64,000 nucleotides of DNA from Thiohalomonas sp041685045 (lineage in GTDB: Bacteria > Pseudomonadota > Gammaproteobacteria > Thiohalomonadales > Thiohalomonadaceae): contig JAWLGP010000008.1 of assembly GCA_041685045.1 (NCBI GenBank), positions 121,285 through 185,284 on the forward strand, given 5' to 3'. The position numbers and the translations under genes were made by a program. Shown in pieces: positions 28,242 through 37,176 of this stretch. How positions within the stretch are numbered: the first letter of the stretch is position 1; each line of letters begins with the position of its first letter. The notes under the pieces are model-generated. The model worked only from the letters and a program-made list of their open reading frames with translations. It ran no database searches and was not told the origin of the DNA.

Positions 28242-29039
28242 GTGGAGAGCAACGCGGGGCAGCAAGGGTTCGGCGAACAGATCCGACGGCTCGAACCATG
28301 GTTCCACAACCTGCATTTGCCCGACGGCAGCCAGACGGCGCCGGAGCATTTTCTTGGCGATTTCCCCGCCTACAAGTGGGCCGAGATTGCGCCGTGCCTG
28401 CCGGACGATCTGCACGGCTGGCGGGCGCTCGATATCGGCTGCAACGCCGGTTACTACAGCTTTGAGCTGGCCCGCCGCGGGGCCCGCGTCACCGCCATCG
28501 ACATGAACGCGCACTATCTGGCCCAGGCGCGCTGGGCGGCCGTCCTGTACGGACTGGAGGACGCCATCGAGTTCCGGCGCGAGCAGGTCTACGACCTCGC
28601 TCGAGAAACCGAAACCTACGATCTGGTTTTGTTTCTGGGCGTCTTCTACCACTTGCGCTACCCGCTGCTCGGACTCGATATCGCCAGCCGCCTGGCAGGA
28701 CGCCTGTTTCTGTTTCAAACCCTGACGATGCCCGGCGACGAGGTGTTGGACCCCGGATTGGATCGGCCGATCGACGACCGCGAGGCGATGCGCGACCCCG
28801 GCTGGCCGAAGATGGCGTTCATCGAACACCGCTTGGCCGGCGACCGCACCAACTGGTGGGCGCCGAATCATGCCGCGGTCGAGGCGATGCTGCGCAGTGC
28901 GGGAATGCGGGTGCTGGAGCGTCCGGGCATCGAGAGCTATCTGTGTGAACCGGACCCGGCCAACCCCGCCGTTACCGCCGACTGGGACCGCGACGAATTC
29001 CTGGCCGCCACCGGGCGTAGTCCCCACGATGGTTCCTGA
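28242..29039 (+). CDS. SAM-dependent methyltransferase, Rta_06860-type
   Basis: 265 residues from a GTG at 28242 with GGAGGGG in front. SAM motif I is ALDIGCNAGYYSFELARRGA, then TAIDMNAHYLAQA and YDLVLFLGVFYHLRYPLLGL. The N-terminal segment LEPWFHNLHLPDG is typical of the tRNA-cmo5U/TIGR04290-like methyltransferases that, from memory, accompany the B12 radical SAM gene family seen at position 1. It probably methylates a sugar or carrier in the same pathway. It overlaps the next gene by 11 bp. Confidence 0.85.
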   Translation: MESNAGQQGFGEQIRRLEPWFHNLHLPDGSQTAPEHFLGDFPAYKWAEIAPCLPDDLHGWRALDIGCNAGYYSFELARRGARVTAIDMNAHYLAQARWAAVLYGLEDAIEFRREQVYDLARETETYDLVLFLGVFYHLRYPLLGLDIASRLAGRLFLFQTLTMPGDEVLDPGLDRPIDDREAMRDPGWPKMAFIEHRLAGDRTNWWAPNHAAVEAMLRSAGMRVLERPGIESYLCEPDPANPAVTADWDRDEFLAATGRSPHDGS

Positions 29040-30081
29040 ACCGCGCCGGGCGCTGATCTGTCTGCGCTACGGTATCGGGGACCTGGTCATGCAGTGGCCT
29101 GCCCTTGAGGCGCTACGCCGGACCTGGCCCGATGCGCATATCGTCGCCGTCGGGGCCGAGCCGGCGATCGAGTTGCTCGAAGGCGATCCGCTGGTGGATG
29201 AGCGGGTGAGCGTCCACCGGTTCGGGCTTAGCCACTGGGGCGACTGGGGCGATCCGGAACGGCGAGCCGCTATCGCCGCCTGGGTGCGGGCCGGCGAGTT
29301 CGATGTGATTCTCGATCCCTCCCACGCCGTGGTCGGTCTCGGGCAGGCGGTCTGGTCGCTGAACCACGGACGGCTGCTCGACACCGGGCACGGCCTCAAG
29401 GACGGTTTTCTGGAGCAGTGGGGGAGTGGCGCCGCGGCCATTCGGGAGGCCGTGCTGGAGGGGTGGGGCATCACCGTGACGGACACACAACCGCGGCTGC
29501 GGTTGGGTGAATCGGAGCGGCGTTTCGCACGGGATTTCATGGCCGGCCACGGGTTGGCCGGCGCCGAGGTGTTCGCGGTTTCGCCGGTCGCCTCCTCGCC
29601 GCTCAAGCGCTGGCCGCTGGAGCGGCTGGCGGCGGTCGCACGGCATGCGATCCACAGCGGCATGCGCGTGCTGCTGTTCGGCGGCGGCGACGCCGATCTC
29701 GAGCGCCGCTGGCGGGACGTGGCTAAGGGCGTTGCATGGTGGAGCGTTCCGCGAATTCACCTGCGCAAGACGGCGGCCCTGCTCGCGGCCAGCCGGATTC
29801 TGGTGTGCAACGATACCGGCCTGATGCATCTGGCCGCCGCGGTCGGCACTCCGACCCTGGGCGTGTTCGGGCCCACCAGCCCGCGCATTTACCGGCCACT
29901 GGGTGCGGATGCCGTCGGTGGGACAGAGGGCTGCATCCACCGACGTGAGGCGGCATTCGGACCGCCGTACTGTGTCGCCACCGGCAGCTGCCTGATGGGC
30001 TGGCGCAGTTGCATCGACACCGTATCCGTCGAAGATGTAAGGGAGCGACTGAAAGGCTCACTCGCGTCCCCGGCAGCGTGA
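29029..30081 (+). CDS. glycosyltransferase family 9 (heptosyltransferase-like)
   Basis: 350 residues from ATG at 29029. It begins RALICLRYGIGDLVMQWPAL, the GIGD donor-side motif of ADP-heptose:LPS heptosyltransferases. The C-terminal half has VSPVASSPLKRWPLERLAAV, the lysine-containing substrate segment, and LVCNDTGLMHLAAAVGTPTLGVFGPTSP, the family signature. GT-B fold, inverting transfer of a sugar to a lipid-linked glycan at the inner membrane. The longer frame to 28870 lies inside the methyltransferase gene and is rejected. Its presence shows that the operon builds a surface or lipid-linked glycan. Confidence 0.88.
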   Translation: MVPEPRRALICLRYGIGDLVMQWPALEALRRTWPDAHIVAVGAEPAIELLEGDPLVDERVSVHRFGLSHWGDWGDPERRAAIAAWVRAGEFDVILDPSHAVVGLGQAVWSLNHGRLLDTGHGLKDGFLEQWGSGAAAIREAVLEGWGITVTDTQPRLRLGESERRFARDFMAGHGLAGAEVFAVSPVASSPLKRWPLERLAAVARHAIHSGMRVLLFGGGDADLERRWRDVAKGVAWWSVPRIHLRKTAALLAASRILVCNDTGLMHLAAAVGTPTLGVFGPTSPRIYRPLGADAVGGTEGCIHRREAAFGPPYCVATGSCLMGWRSCIDTVSVEDVRERLKGSLASPAA

Positions 30082-30101
30082 CACACGAAGGGAGCTTGCC
30101 A

Positions 30102-30809
30102 ATGGAGCAGCATGCACCCAATCGCCCGTTGGACCTCGCCGACCTCGACCGGGATCCGTATCGGCGTGTGCTGGACGAGATGGACCGGCTCCAGTCACGC
30201 GACCCGATCTCTTACCTCCATCCCAGCAAACGCTGGGAATACCCGTGGGCGCTGGAGAGGGCGCGGCTTGCCCCGGGTTCGGCACTGCTGGATGTCGGCT
30301 GTGGCGCGTCGATCTTTCCCGTCTATCTGGCCGGCGAGGGCCACCGGGTGACGGCGCTCGACCTGACGCCGCCCGTTGGTCTGGCCAGGCTGCACGGCGT
30401 CGACATCGGCTATGTGGCCGGTGACATGGGTCGCCTGCCGTTCGCGTCGGAGCGCTTCGGTGCCGTGTTCTGTATCTCGGTGATTGAACATCTGGGGTTT
30501 GGCGCGATGGCCGACGCATTGGCGGAGATGCACCGTGTGTTGCGCCCCGGCGGTCGGCTGTTGCTGACCACCGATTTCTACGAAGACGCCACCGCCGAGC
30601 TCTGGTACGAAGGACCGGGCGACCCCTTTCCCGTGGACTGGAGCTTTTTTGACGAGGAGCGGCTGCGCACGCACATCCTGCAGGCACCCGGCTGGCGCCT
30701 GGATGGTGCGCTGGACCTGCGGGTCGATTGGGAACAGGTCAAGCCGGCGATGCGCCGCTTTCACGGTTATCCCTACACCAGCGTGGGTGTGGCCCTCATC
30801 CGACAGTGA
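30102..30809 (+). CDS. class I SAM-dependent methyltransferase, last gene of the glycan operon
   Basis: 235 residues. SAM motif I is ALLDVGCGASIFPVYLAGEG, then TALDLTPPVGLARL and the methyltransferase-11 segment FGAVFCISVIEHLGFG with LRPGGRLLLTTDF. GGGAG precedes the ATG at 30102, 20 bp after the glycosyltransferase stop. It is the sixth and last gene of the plus-strand operon. The substrate is unknown, presumably a glycan or its precursor. Confidence 0.83.
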   Translation: MEQHAPNRPLDLADLDRDPYRRVLDEMDRLQSRDPISYLHPSKRWEYPWALERARLAPGSALLDVGCGASIFPVYLAGEGHRVTALDLTPPVGLARLHGVDIGYVAGDMGRLPFASERFGAVFCISVIEHLGFGAMADALAEMHRVLRPGGRLLLTTDFYEDATAELWYEGPGDPFPVDWSFFDEERLRTHILQAPGWRLDGALDLRVDWEQVKPAMRRFHGYPYTSVGVALIRQ

Positions 30810-30815
30810 TGCGTA

Positions 30816-31295
30816 TCAGCCCGCTGCGGCCAGGGCGAACAGCAGTTGGATGAAACCGTAGGCGAGCGCGATGATCAGCGCTACAAACAGCAATATGAGA
30901 ATGAGCAATACCGTCCACAGGCGTTTGTTCCCGTTCGACCCGTAGCTGACCTCGCCCTGGTGCCGCTCCAGCAGGGCGACATTGCGGCGGTTGGCCTTCC
31001 AGGCGAAATCGAACAGGTCGCCCAGAATGGGAATAAGGCCGACCACCGCGTCAATGGCTACGTTGTAGATCATGAGCAGCAGGATCCGGGTCGGCACACC
31101 GAGCCTTGCGGCCTGGGTGATGATATAGGAGGAGACGACTGCGCCGAGCGCATCGCCCGCGCCCGGAATGAGCCCCAAGATGCCGTCGAGGCCAATGCGG
31201 TAGCCGCCGGGCAGCGGGACCAGTTCATCCAGCCAGTGGCTCAATCGCCGCAGCGGCTCCACGTCGCGGACAACACGCGGTTCGGTCTTCGCCAT
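30816..31295 (-). CDS. DUF4112 membrane protein
   Basis: 159 residues. The conserved LDELVPLPGGYRIGLDGILGLIPGAGD and NVAIDAVVGLIPILGDLFDFAWKANRRN segments define DUF4112. A C-terminal helix (VLLILILLFVALIIALAYGF) spans the membrane. AAGGAA precedes the ATG at 31295. It converges with the glycan operon and is divergent from the next gene. The function is unknown. Confidence 0.88.
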   Translation of the reverse strand: MAKTEPRVVRDVEPLRRLSHWLDELVPLPGGYRIGLDGILGLIPGAGDALGAVVSSYIITQAARLGVPTRILLLMIYNVAIDAVVGLIPILGDLFDFAWKANRRNVALLERHQGEVSYGSNGNKRLWTVLLILILLFVALIIALAYGFIQLLFALAAAG

Positions 31296-31421
31296 GGCGT
31301 CGGTTCCTTCGCGCGGGATTCGCTCAAAAGTATAGGCCTGCCAACTGGACATCCCGACGGTCATCGCCTTTGCTTGCATTAGGAAATTCCACGGCTTGTG
31401 GAAACCCAGAGGGAGGACGCC

Positions 31422-31934
31422 ATGGCGAATGTTCACATTCTGTCGAACGTCGAGACGGGCAGGACGCCGCACTGGGCAGCAGCGACCTGGGCGGGACTCG
31501 GTGCCGGTCTGATCTTTCTGTTGCTCGAACTGATCATGGTGCCGCTGTTTCTGGGCGGAAGCCCGTGGGCTCCGGTACGGATGATTGCTGCCATCGTACT
31601 GGGGCAGGATGTCCTGACGCCGCCGGCAACCTTCTCCTTCGGCGTGACGTTGGCCGCGCTGTTGGTGCACTTCATCCTGGCCATCGTGGTGACCTGGGTC
31701 ATCGCCTACATCGTCTTCCGCCTTGAGACCGCCTGGGCGATCTTGGCGGGTGCGGTGTTCGGGCTACTGCTGTATTGGGTCAACTTCTACGGCTTTACCT
31801 CGGCCTTCCCCTGGTTTGCCGAGGCACGCAACTGGGTGACGGTTTTTGCCCACATTGCCTTTGGTCTGTCGGCCGCCTGGATTTACAAAGGCTTGGCCAG
31901 AAAGCAGATCGACAAAGAGATCAAGGCGGCCTAG
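31422..31934 (+). CDS. hypothetical membrane protein with about four TM segments
   Basis: 170 residues starting MANVHILSNVETGRTPHW. Helices fall at about 25-48 (LGAGLIFLLLELIMVPLFLGG), 78-105 (LAALLVHFILAIVVTWVIAY), 108-130 and 145-160. It ends with a lysine-rich tail. GGGAGGAC precedes the ATG. No family was recognised. It is followed by a hairpin and then a cytochrome c gene, which may or may not be co-expressed. Confidence 0.7.
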   Translation: MANVHILSNVETGRTPHWAAATWAGLGAGLIFLLLELIMVPLFLGGSPWAPVRMIAAIVLGQDVLTPPATFSFGVTLAALLVHFILAIVVTWVIAYIVFRLETAWAILAGAVFGLLLYWVNFYGFTSAFPWFAEARNWVTVFAHIAFGLSAAWIYKGLARKQIDKEIKAA

Positions 31935-31947
31935 GACAATATCACCC

Positions 31948-31978
31948 GCGAGGCGGGACCCCGGCGGTCCCGTCTCGC
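31948..31978 (+). terminator. hairpin between membrane-protein and cytochrome genes
   Basis: GCGAGGCGGGACC pairs with GGTCCCGTCTCGC (one wobble) around a five-base loop, 13 bp after the stop of the membrane-protein gene, followed by only TT. A terminator or attenuator is plausible. Confidence 0.5.
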
Positions 31979-32010
31979 TTCATGCGTAACGACAACAACG
32001 AGAGCACACC

Positions 32011-32538
32011 ATGCGAATCATCGGAGGCATTCTGTTTACCGTGGCGGTGATCGCCGCGGGTTTGGTTGGCTACGTCTACTCGGGCGCCTACAACATTGCG
32101 GCAACCGATCCCCACACCGAGGTGGGGCAGTGGTTGCTGGCGACGACCAAGGAGCAGTCGATCGCGGGACACGCCAAAGGCCTCGCCACTCCGCCGCTGG
32201 ACGATCCGCAACGGGTGCTCGCCGGGTTCCGCCACTTCAAGCAGAGCTGCGAGGCTTGCCATGGCGCGCCCGGCGTATCAGGTGGCGCATTCACCAAGGG
32301 CATGCGCCCCGAGCCCCCGGACCTGGCCCATGCCAGCGAGCACTGGGACTCCGCCGAGCTTTTCTGGATCGCCAAACACGGTATCAAGCTGACCGGCATG
32401 CCGGCTTGGGAACAGGTCCACAGCGACGAGGAACTTTGGTCGATTGTCGCCTTCATGCAGCGCCTGCCGCGGCTATCGGCCGCTGAATACCGGCGCTTCG
32501 AAAGCATGTTCGCGGCGTTTGAAACCAAGGAGGAGTAA
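32011..32538 (+). CDS. membrane-anchored c-type cytochrome
   Basis: 175 residues. An N-terminal uncleaved anchor or signal (IIGGILFTVAVIAAGLVGYVY) is followed by one heme site CEACH (C80, C83, H84). Its likely sixth ligand is M130 in LTGMPAW. The cytochrome cbb3/SoxX-like core EDDELWSIV-type helix is seen as SDEELWSIVAFMQRLP. GAGAGCACACC leads into the ATG at 32011. It probably carries electrons on the periplasmic side. No oxidase or dehydrogenase genes are adjacent, so the partner is unknown. Confidence 0.88.
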   Translation: MRIIGGILFTVAVIAAGLVGYVYSGAYNIAATDPHTEVGQWLLATTKEQSIAGHAKGLATPPLDDPQRVLAGFRHFKQSCEACHGAPGVSGGAFTKGMRPEPPDLAHASEHWDSAELFWIAKHGIKLTGMPAWEQVHSDEELWSIVAFMQRLPRLSAAEYRRFESMFAAFETKEE

Positions 32539-32546
32539 CCAATGGA

Positions 32547-32583
32547 ACAGGATTGACAGGATTTTTTCAGGATTAACAGGATG
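32547..32583. repeat. ACAGGATT repeat, copy 2 (single arm)
   Basis: ACAGGATTGACAGGATT, a T-rich stretch, then CAGGATTAACAGGAT; only one arm of the dyad is present here, directly after the cytochrome gene. Confidence 0.75.
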
Positions 32584-32670
32584 AAGTCCAAGGAAACAAG
32601 AATCCTTTCCATCTGAAAAGTCCCATTCTGGTCCGCACTAATCTTGTGGGGGCCGAACCCTATTCAGCCC

Positions 32671-32745
32671 GTAGGACGGGCAAAGGAGCGAGAGCGACGT
32701 GCCCATCAATCGGCCTTTGATGGGCACGCTGCGCTTAGCCCATCC
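32671..32745. repeat. GGATGGGCAAAG dyad repeat, copy 7
   Basis: Full element with small changes (GTAGGACGGGCAAAGGAGCG at the left, GCTTAGCCCATCC at the right). A fragment of the GTGGGAGGGCCGTCC family follows at about 32790-32815. Both lie between the cytochrome gene and a convergent small gene. Confidence 0.82.
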
Positions 32746-32820
32746 GAAAAACCCGGTCAAACTTACGCCGCGCGGCACGTAGGCACGGAGTGTGGGAGGG
32801 CCGTCCCCATCGGCAGCTTC

Positions 32821-33381
32821 TCAGCGGCGCACGTAACTCCAACGCCACGGGCCGGCGAAGCCCGCCAGCGTTTTCAACAGATCGTCCGACGGCACCGCCT
32901 CACCCTCGAACACACCCCATACGGTCAGAAACAGCCGCGCGTGTCCGGCGCACTGACGCCAGTCCAATTCAACGGCCTCGTTCGCTGTCCCGCAGGCGGG
33001 GCACTGCCAGCGCCACGCCTCGCCGGCGGCCAGGCGTTGTGGCCAGTCCTGCCACGGCTCCGCCCGTTGCCGGCAGGCCGGGCAGCGGGGCTGCTTGACG
33101 TTGGTCCCGGCCAGGAAGCGAGGCGTCTCGTAGGGCCCGCTGAGCGCCAGATGGGCGAACTCATCGCCGGTCGCCCCCGGCTCGCCCAGCGCCACCACCG
33201 GGGAGCAGCCGAGATAGGTGATGCGCCGCAGGAACGCCTCGCCGGGTCGGAAGTGGGGCGCCCCGTCGCAGGTGAACGGATCGCCCAGCAGTCCAATCTC
33301 TTGCAGGGCGGAGACCAAAGGCTCCACCGCAGGCGCTGCCATCGGGTCAGCCGGGTATAACAACAACAGGTTTTCGGGCAT
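32821..33381 (-). CDS. hypothetical zinc-ribbon protein
   Basis: 186 residues from MPENLLLLYPADPM. The centre holds two CxxC pairs, CPAC near 101 and CPAC near 125, joined by QDWPQRLAAGEAWRWQ, a classic zinc ribbon. The C-terminus WRWSYVRR is rich in aromatics. No enzymatic family was recognised. It is divergent from rimB across 69 bp, so its promoter is shared with or adjacent to that operon. Confidence 0.65.
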   Translation of the reverse strand: MPENLLLLYPADPMAAPAVEPLVSALQEIGLLGDPFTCDGAPHFRPGEAFLRRITYLGCSPVVALGEPGATGDEFAHLALSGPYETPRFLAGTNVKQPRCPACRQRAEPWQDWPQRLAAGEAWRWQCPACGTANEAVELDWRQCAGHARLFLTVWGVFEGEAVPSDDLLKTLAGFAGPWRWSYVRR

Positions 33382-33450
33382 GGCGAGTCGTTGCCTGGAT
33401 ACCGGGGGCCGATAGTATACTGCACCGGTGTTTGCGACCCGGACCCCGGC

Positions 33451-33903
33451 ATGACCAACGACCAACCGAAACCGTGTATCGGCTGGCGTGAATGGGTTGC
33501 ACTGCCCGACCTCGATATCGCCTGGATCAAGGCCAAGATCGACACCGGAGCCCGGACCTCGGCGCTGCACACCTTTGCGGTGGAACCGTTCACCGAACGG
33601 GGCACGCCCTGGGTCCGCTTTTCCGTCCATCCCCTGCAAAAGCATCGCGACCCCCGCGTGGTATGCCGGGCCGAGGTGCTGGAGCGGCGGTGGGTAATGG
33701 ATTCGGGCGGACACCGCGAGTTCCGTTACGTCATCGCCACGTCGGTGTTGCTCGGCCGTACGAGCTGGCCGATCGAAATGACGCTGACCAACCGCGATAA
33801 CATGCAGTTTCGGATGCTGCTGGGACGGACCGCCATGAAAGGGCGCTTTACCGTCGACCCGCAACGCTCCTACCTCATTGGCAAACCACCGCAAGAGGGC
33901 TGA
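33451..33903 (+). CDS. rimB: RimB-like retropepsin-type protease (RimK-associated)
   Basis: 150 residues. The aspartic-protease-like motif KIDTGARTSALH places the catalytic D31-T-G-A in the first strand pair, with LGRTSWPIEMTL and FRMLLGRTAMKGRFTVD completing a retropepsin-like fold. These proteins are often misnamed ATP-dependent zinc proteases. Homologues form the RimABK system, in which the protease removes glutamates from RimK-modified ribosomal protein S6. The ATG at 33451 is chosen because the homologous region starts there. It is 26 bp upstream of rimK. Confidence 0.85.
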   Translation: MTNDQPKPCIGWREWVALPDLDIAWIKAKIDTGARTSALHTFAVEPFTERGTPWVRFSVHPLQKHRDPRVVCRAEVLERRWVMDSGGHREFRYVIATSVLLGRTSWPIEMTLTNRDNMQFRMLLGRTAMKGRFTVDPQRSYLIGKPPQEG

Positions 33904-33929
33904 CGGCCCTTTCACCAAAGAGAACGTTT

Positions 33930-34850
33930 GTGACAACGCCTTCAATGAAGATCGCCATCCTGTCGCGCAATCGTCGGCTCTACTCGACCCGACGGCTGAT
34001 CGAGGCAGGGGAGCAGCGCGGCCATGAAGTACACGTCTTCGATACGCTGAAGTGCTACATGGACATCGCCACCATGCGGCCGGGGATTTACTACAAGGGG
34101 CAGCGGCTGGAGCACTTCGACGCCGTCATCCCCCGGATCGGGGCATCGATCACCTTCTACGGCCTCGCCGTGCTGCGGCAGTTCGAGATGATGGGCACCT
34201 TTCCGCTCAACGAATCGGTGGCGATCGGCCGCGGCCGTGACAAGCTGCGCGCCCTGCAGCTGCTGTCGCGCAAGGGGCTCGGGCTGCCGGTCACCAGCTT
34301 CGCGCACGATATCGAGAACACCGAAGACCTGATCCAGCTGGTCGGCGGCGCGCCGCTGGTGGTCAAGCTGCTGGAAGGGACCCAAGGCAAAGGCGTGGTG
34401 CTCGCCGAGACCAAGAAGGCGGCCGAGTCGGTGATCGACGCCTTCCGCGAGTTGGGCGCCGATTTCCTGGTGCAGGAGTATGTAAAAGAGGCGGGCGGTG
34501 CCGACGTGCGCTGTTTCGTCATCGGCGACCGCGTGGTGGCGGCGATGGTGCGTCAGGCACGGGAGGGGGAGTTCCGCTCCAACCTCCATCGCGGCGGTAC
34601 CGCGTCGGTCACCAAACTGACCCCCGATGAGCGCGCCACCGCCGTGCGGGCGGCGAAGACGGTGGGCCTCAACGTGGCCGGTGTGGACATTCTGCGCTCC
34701 AAGAACGGACCGCTGGTGATGGAGGTCAACTCCTCCCCTGGCCTGGAGGGGATCGAGACGGCCACCGGCAAGGACGTAGCCGCCACCATCATCCGCTTCA
34801 TCGAAAACAACGCGCGTCCCAACCGGACACGGACCCGCGGCAAGGGTTAG
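33930..34850 (+). CDS. rimK: RimK-type ATP-grasp glutamate ligase
   Basis: 306 residues. It begins KIAILSRNRRLYSTRRLIEA and shows FDAVIPRIGASITFYG, then the ATP-grasp core: PLVVKLLEGTQGKGVVLAE, FLVQEYVKEAGGADVRCFVIG and GPLVMEVNSSPGLEGIE with the Mg-binding Glu and Asn. The enzyme adds glutamates to the C-terminus of ribosomal protein S6. GTG at 33930 has AAGAGAA in front; the ATG at 33945 (MKIAILSR) is a possible alternative start. It is followed after 7 bp by the AstE-like gene, forming a three-gene unit. Confidence 0.93.
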   Translation: MTTPSMKIAILSRNRRLYSTRRLIEAGEQRGHEVHVFDTLKCYMDIATMRPGIYYKGQRLEHFDAVIPRIGASITFYGLAVLRQFEMMGTFPLNESVAIGRGRDKLRALQLLSRKGLGLPVTSFAHDIENTEDLIQLVGGAPLVVKLLEGTQGKGVVLAETKKAAESVIDAFRELGADFLVQEYVKEAGGADVRCFVIGDRVVAAMVRQAREGEFRSNLHRGGTASVTKLTPDERATAVRAAKTVGLNVAGVDILRSKNGPLVMEVNSSPGLEGIETATGKDVAATIIRFIENNARPNRTRTRGKG

Positions 34851-34857
34851 CAAGGCG

Positions 34858-35904
34858 ATGGGGCGACCGATCAGCATCAACAAGGTCCGGTTCGAGGCCG
34901 GCGAGCGGGGCACCGTCAACTTGCCGGTGGCCAAGCTCTACACCCATACCAGCCTGGCCATGCCGGTCCACGTAGTGAACGGACGCCGCGACGGCCCGAC
35001 CCTGTTCGTCTGTGCCGCCATTCACGGCGACGAGCTGAACGGGGTCGAAATCATCCGCCGCCTGATCAAGCTGCCACTGCTGAACCGTTTACGCGGCGCG
35101 GTGATCGCCATTCCCATCGTCAACGTGCACGGCTTTCTCGACCGCTCCCGCTACCTGCCGGATCGGCGCGATCTGAACCGCAGCTTTCCCGGCATCGAGG
35201 GGGGCTCGCTGGCGGCCCGCATCGCCCACCTGTTCATGGCCGAGATCGTGGCGCAGAGCGATTACGGCATCGACCTGCACACCGGCGGCCAGCACCGCAC
35301 CAACCTGCCGCACATCCGCGCCTACCTGGACGATGAGCGCACGGCGCGCCTGGCGAACGCCTTTGGCACCCCGGTCATGATCAATGCCGACCTGCGCGAC
35401 GGGTCGCTGCGGCAGGCGGCGGTGGAGAAGGGGGTTCCGCTGCTGCTGTACGAGGCGGGGGAGGCGTTGCGCTTCGACGAGGTTTCGATCCGCGCCGGCG
35501 TGCGCGGCATCGTCAACGTCATGCGCGAGTTGCAGATGCTGCCGGCGAGTCACCACCAGCGCAAGCGTCCGACCCGGCCCGTGGTGGCGCGCTCCAGCAG
35601 CTGGGTGCGCGCCCCGGAGAGCGGGATCTTCCGGGCGGTGGTGCCCATCGGGGCGCGGGTGGAGCGGGATGGCCTGCTGGGGATCGTGTCCGACTCGTTC
35701 GGCGACACCGAGCTGGAGGTGCGCGCCCCCGCCGAAGGGATCGTCATCGGCCGCACCAACCTGCCGCTGGTGCACGAGGGGGAGGCGCTGTTTCACCTCG
35801 CCCGGTTCCAGCGGGCGGAGACGGTGTCGGCCCGGGTCGAGGCGTTTCAGGAGGAGCTGACCCCGGAAGGGCTCGGGAGCGAACCGGAGACGCCGATCGT
35901 CTGA
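34858..35904 (+). CDS. succinylglutamate desuccinylase/aspartoacylase family protein
   Basis: 348 residues. The zinc-carboxypeptidase fold shows HGDE (H56, E59) and IDLHTGG (H141) as metal ligands, plus RDLNRSFPG, the substrate-binding arginine segment. The C-terminal half (from about 245) is a beta-barrel-like domain, SSWVRAPESGIFRAVVPIG. The family deacylates N-acyl amino acids. Its fixed position behind rimB and rimK suggests action on glutamate-modified protein or peptides, which is inference. It starts 7 bp after the rimK stop. Confidence 0.88.
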   Translation: MGRPISINKVRFEAGERGTVNLPVAKLYTHTSLAMPVHVVNGRRDGPTLFVCAAIHGDELNGVEIIRRLIKLPLLNRLRGAVIAIPIVNVHGFLDRSRYLPDRRDLNRSFPGIEGGSLAARIAHLFMAEIVAQSDYGIDLHTGGQHRTNLPHIRAYLDDERTARLANAFGTPVMINADLRDGSLRQAAVEKGVPLLLYEAGEALRFDEVSIRAGVRGIVNVMRELQMLPASHHQRKRPTRPVVARSSSWVRAPESGIFRAVVPIGARVERDGLLGIVSDSFGDTELEVRAPAEGIVIGRTNLPLVHEGEALFHLARFQRAETVSARVEAFQEELTPEGLGSEPETPIV

Positions 35905-35952
35905 CTCCTGTCATCGCCGCTTGGAGCAGTAGCGAGCGGGAAGACGGGATTC

Positions 35953-36102
35953 AACAGGATTGACAGGATTTTTTCAGGATGAACAGGAAAAGGCCTGTTT
36001 GCGGTGGGTTATGGAAAGACAAACCTCTGCGCGGAAGGTCCAGGCACGTGATGCTTTGCTTGAGCCCCATCCTGTGAATCCTGAAAAATCCTGTCAATCT
36101 GT
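35953..36102. repeat. ACAGGATT dyad repeat, copy 3
   Basis: Left arm ACAGGATTGACAGGATT with CAGGATGAACAGG, about 80 bp of centre, then the right arm CATCCTGTGAATCCTGAAAA and ATCCTGTCAAT. It follows the AstE-like gene and could end transcription of the rimB-rimK operon. Confidence 0.82.
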
Positions 36103-36317
36103 GAAATCGGAGATGGCGTAGAATTAGCATATCTTGATAAGCCAATACATTGATTCCAAAGAAAAACCCTCCGATCTTCGTTGACAAAATCGGTAGTCAT
36201 GCGTAAGCGTATAGAGGCATACACTGAGTGTGATTTAGGCGCTTGGTGGTATGCCTAACGGGAACGAGAACAAGGCCCGTCAGAGGCCAACAGAGTACAA
36301 CCGAGGAGGAGGGTAAA

Positions 36318-36758
36318 ATGGTTCCGTTCGACGAACTGAACAAGCAGAACCACGAAGTTAGCGAGCTGTGCAAAGTGCTGGGTGCCCTTATCGTGGACCG
36401 CTCGATGTGCGACACGTCCATTGTCTGCGAACTGTTCAACCGGTTTTCGGAAAAGGTAAAGGCGCACATGGAGCTCGAAGACAAGACCCTCTATGCGAGG
36501 CTGCTCACGCATAAGGACAAGGAGGTCAACGCCGTCGCCGTGCGCTCCCTGAACGGTGCCAAGGAGATCAAGCGGATCTTTTCCAAGTACACCAACACCT
36601 GGTGCCGCAAGGGTCTGGATATCTACAACCACGAGAAGTTCGTGCAGGAGACGCAGGACATGTTCCGCCTGGTGCTGGAGCGCATTCAGAGTGAAGTGGA
36701 GGAGCTCTATCCACTGGTGCGCGCCCTGGAGTGCGAGCAGATGGCCGCTTCGGCCTGA
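36318..36758 (+). CDS. hemerythrin-like protein
   Basis: 146 residues, all helical. The spacing of possible diiron ligands H12 (QNHEVSE), H50 and E54 (HMELEDKTLY) and H65 (LLTHKD) fits the hemerythrin HHE fold, with ELYPLVRALE as the last helix. A very strong ribosome site, GAGGAGGAGGG, precedes the ATG at 36318. Such proteins bind O2 or NO or act as iron/redox sensors. The later ligands are not fully conserved, so iron binding is likely but not certain. Confidence 0.75.
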   Translation: MVPFDELNKQNHEVSELCKVLGALIVDRSMCDTSIVCELFNRFSEKVKAHMELEDKTLYARLLTHKDKEVNAVAVRSLNGAKEIKRIFSKYTNTWCRKGLDIYNHEKFVQETQDMFRLVLERIQSEVEELYPLVRALECEQMAASA

Positions 36759-37176
36759 TACGTTGGAACGCCTATCGCGGCGAGGACGCCGCTCCTACAG
36801 ACGCCCGTAGGAGCGCCGTCCCGGTGCGATGCGGAGCTCCGTCTTCGACTGAAACGTGTGGGAGCTCGTAGGGTGCGGTGAGGAACGAACCGCACCGAAT
36901 CGCCAACGGTGCGGTTCGCAAGCTCACCACACCCTACGATGCCAAATTGGGCGCGGACCTGTAGGAGCGCCGTCCCGGCGAGATTCCCAATCTACCCCGT
37001 CAGCCAGAGCTGACGCCGCTTCAACACCTCCGCCTCCGCCTCATCCAGAGCTCGTAGGGTGCGGTGAGGAACGAACCGCACCGAATCGCCAACGGTGCGG
37101 TTCGCAAGCTCACCACACCCTACGATGCCAAATTGGGCGCGGACCTGTAGAGCGCCGTCCTGGCGCGATTCCCAAT
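36759..37176. repeat. repeat-filled gap with a 186-bp tandem duplication
   Basis: No gene. A GTAGGAGCGCCGTCCCGG hairpin lies at about 36773-36835. Then the unit 36863-37048 is repeated at 37049-37233 with about three differences. Each unit holds one GTAGGGTGCGGTGAGG dyad (36867-36938 and 37053-37124), a GTAGGAGCGCCGTCC fragment, and the last roughly 55 bp of the M61 protease gene. The right copy's gene segment is the genuine 3' end; the left copy is a detached duplicate. Confidence 0.85.
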
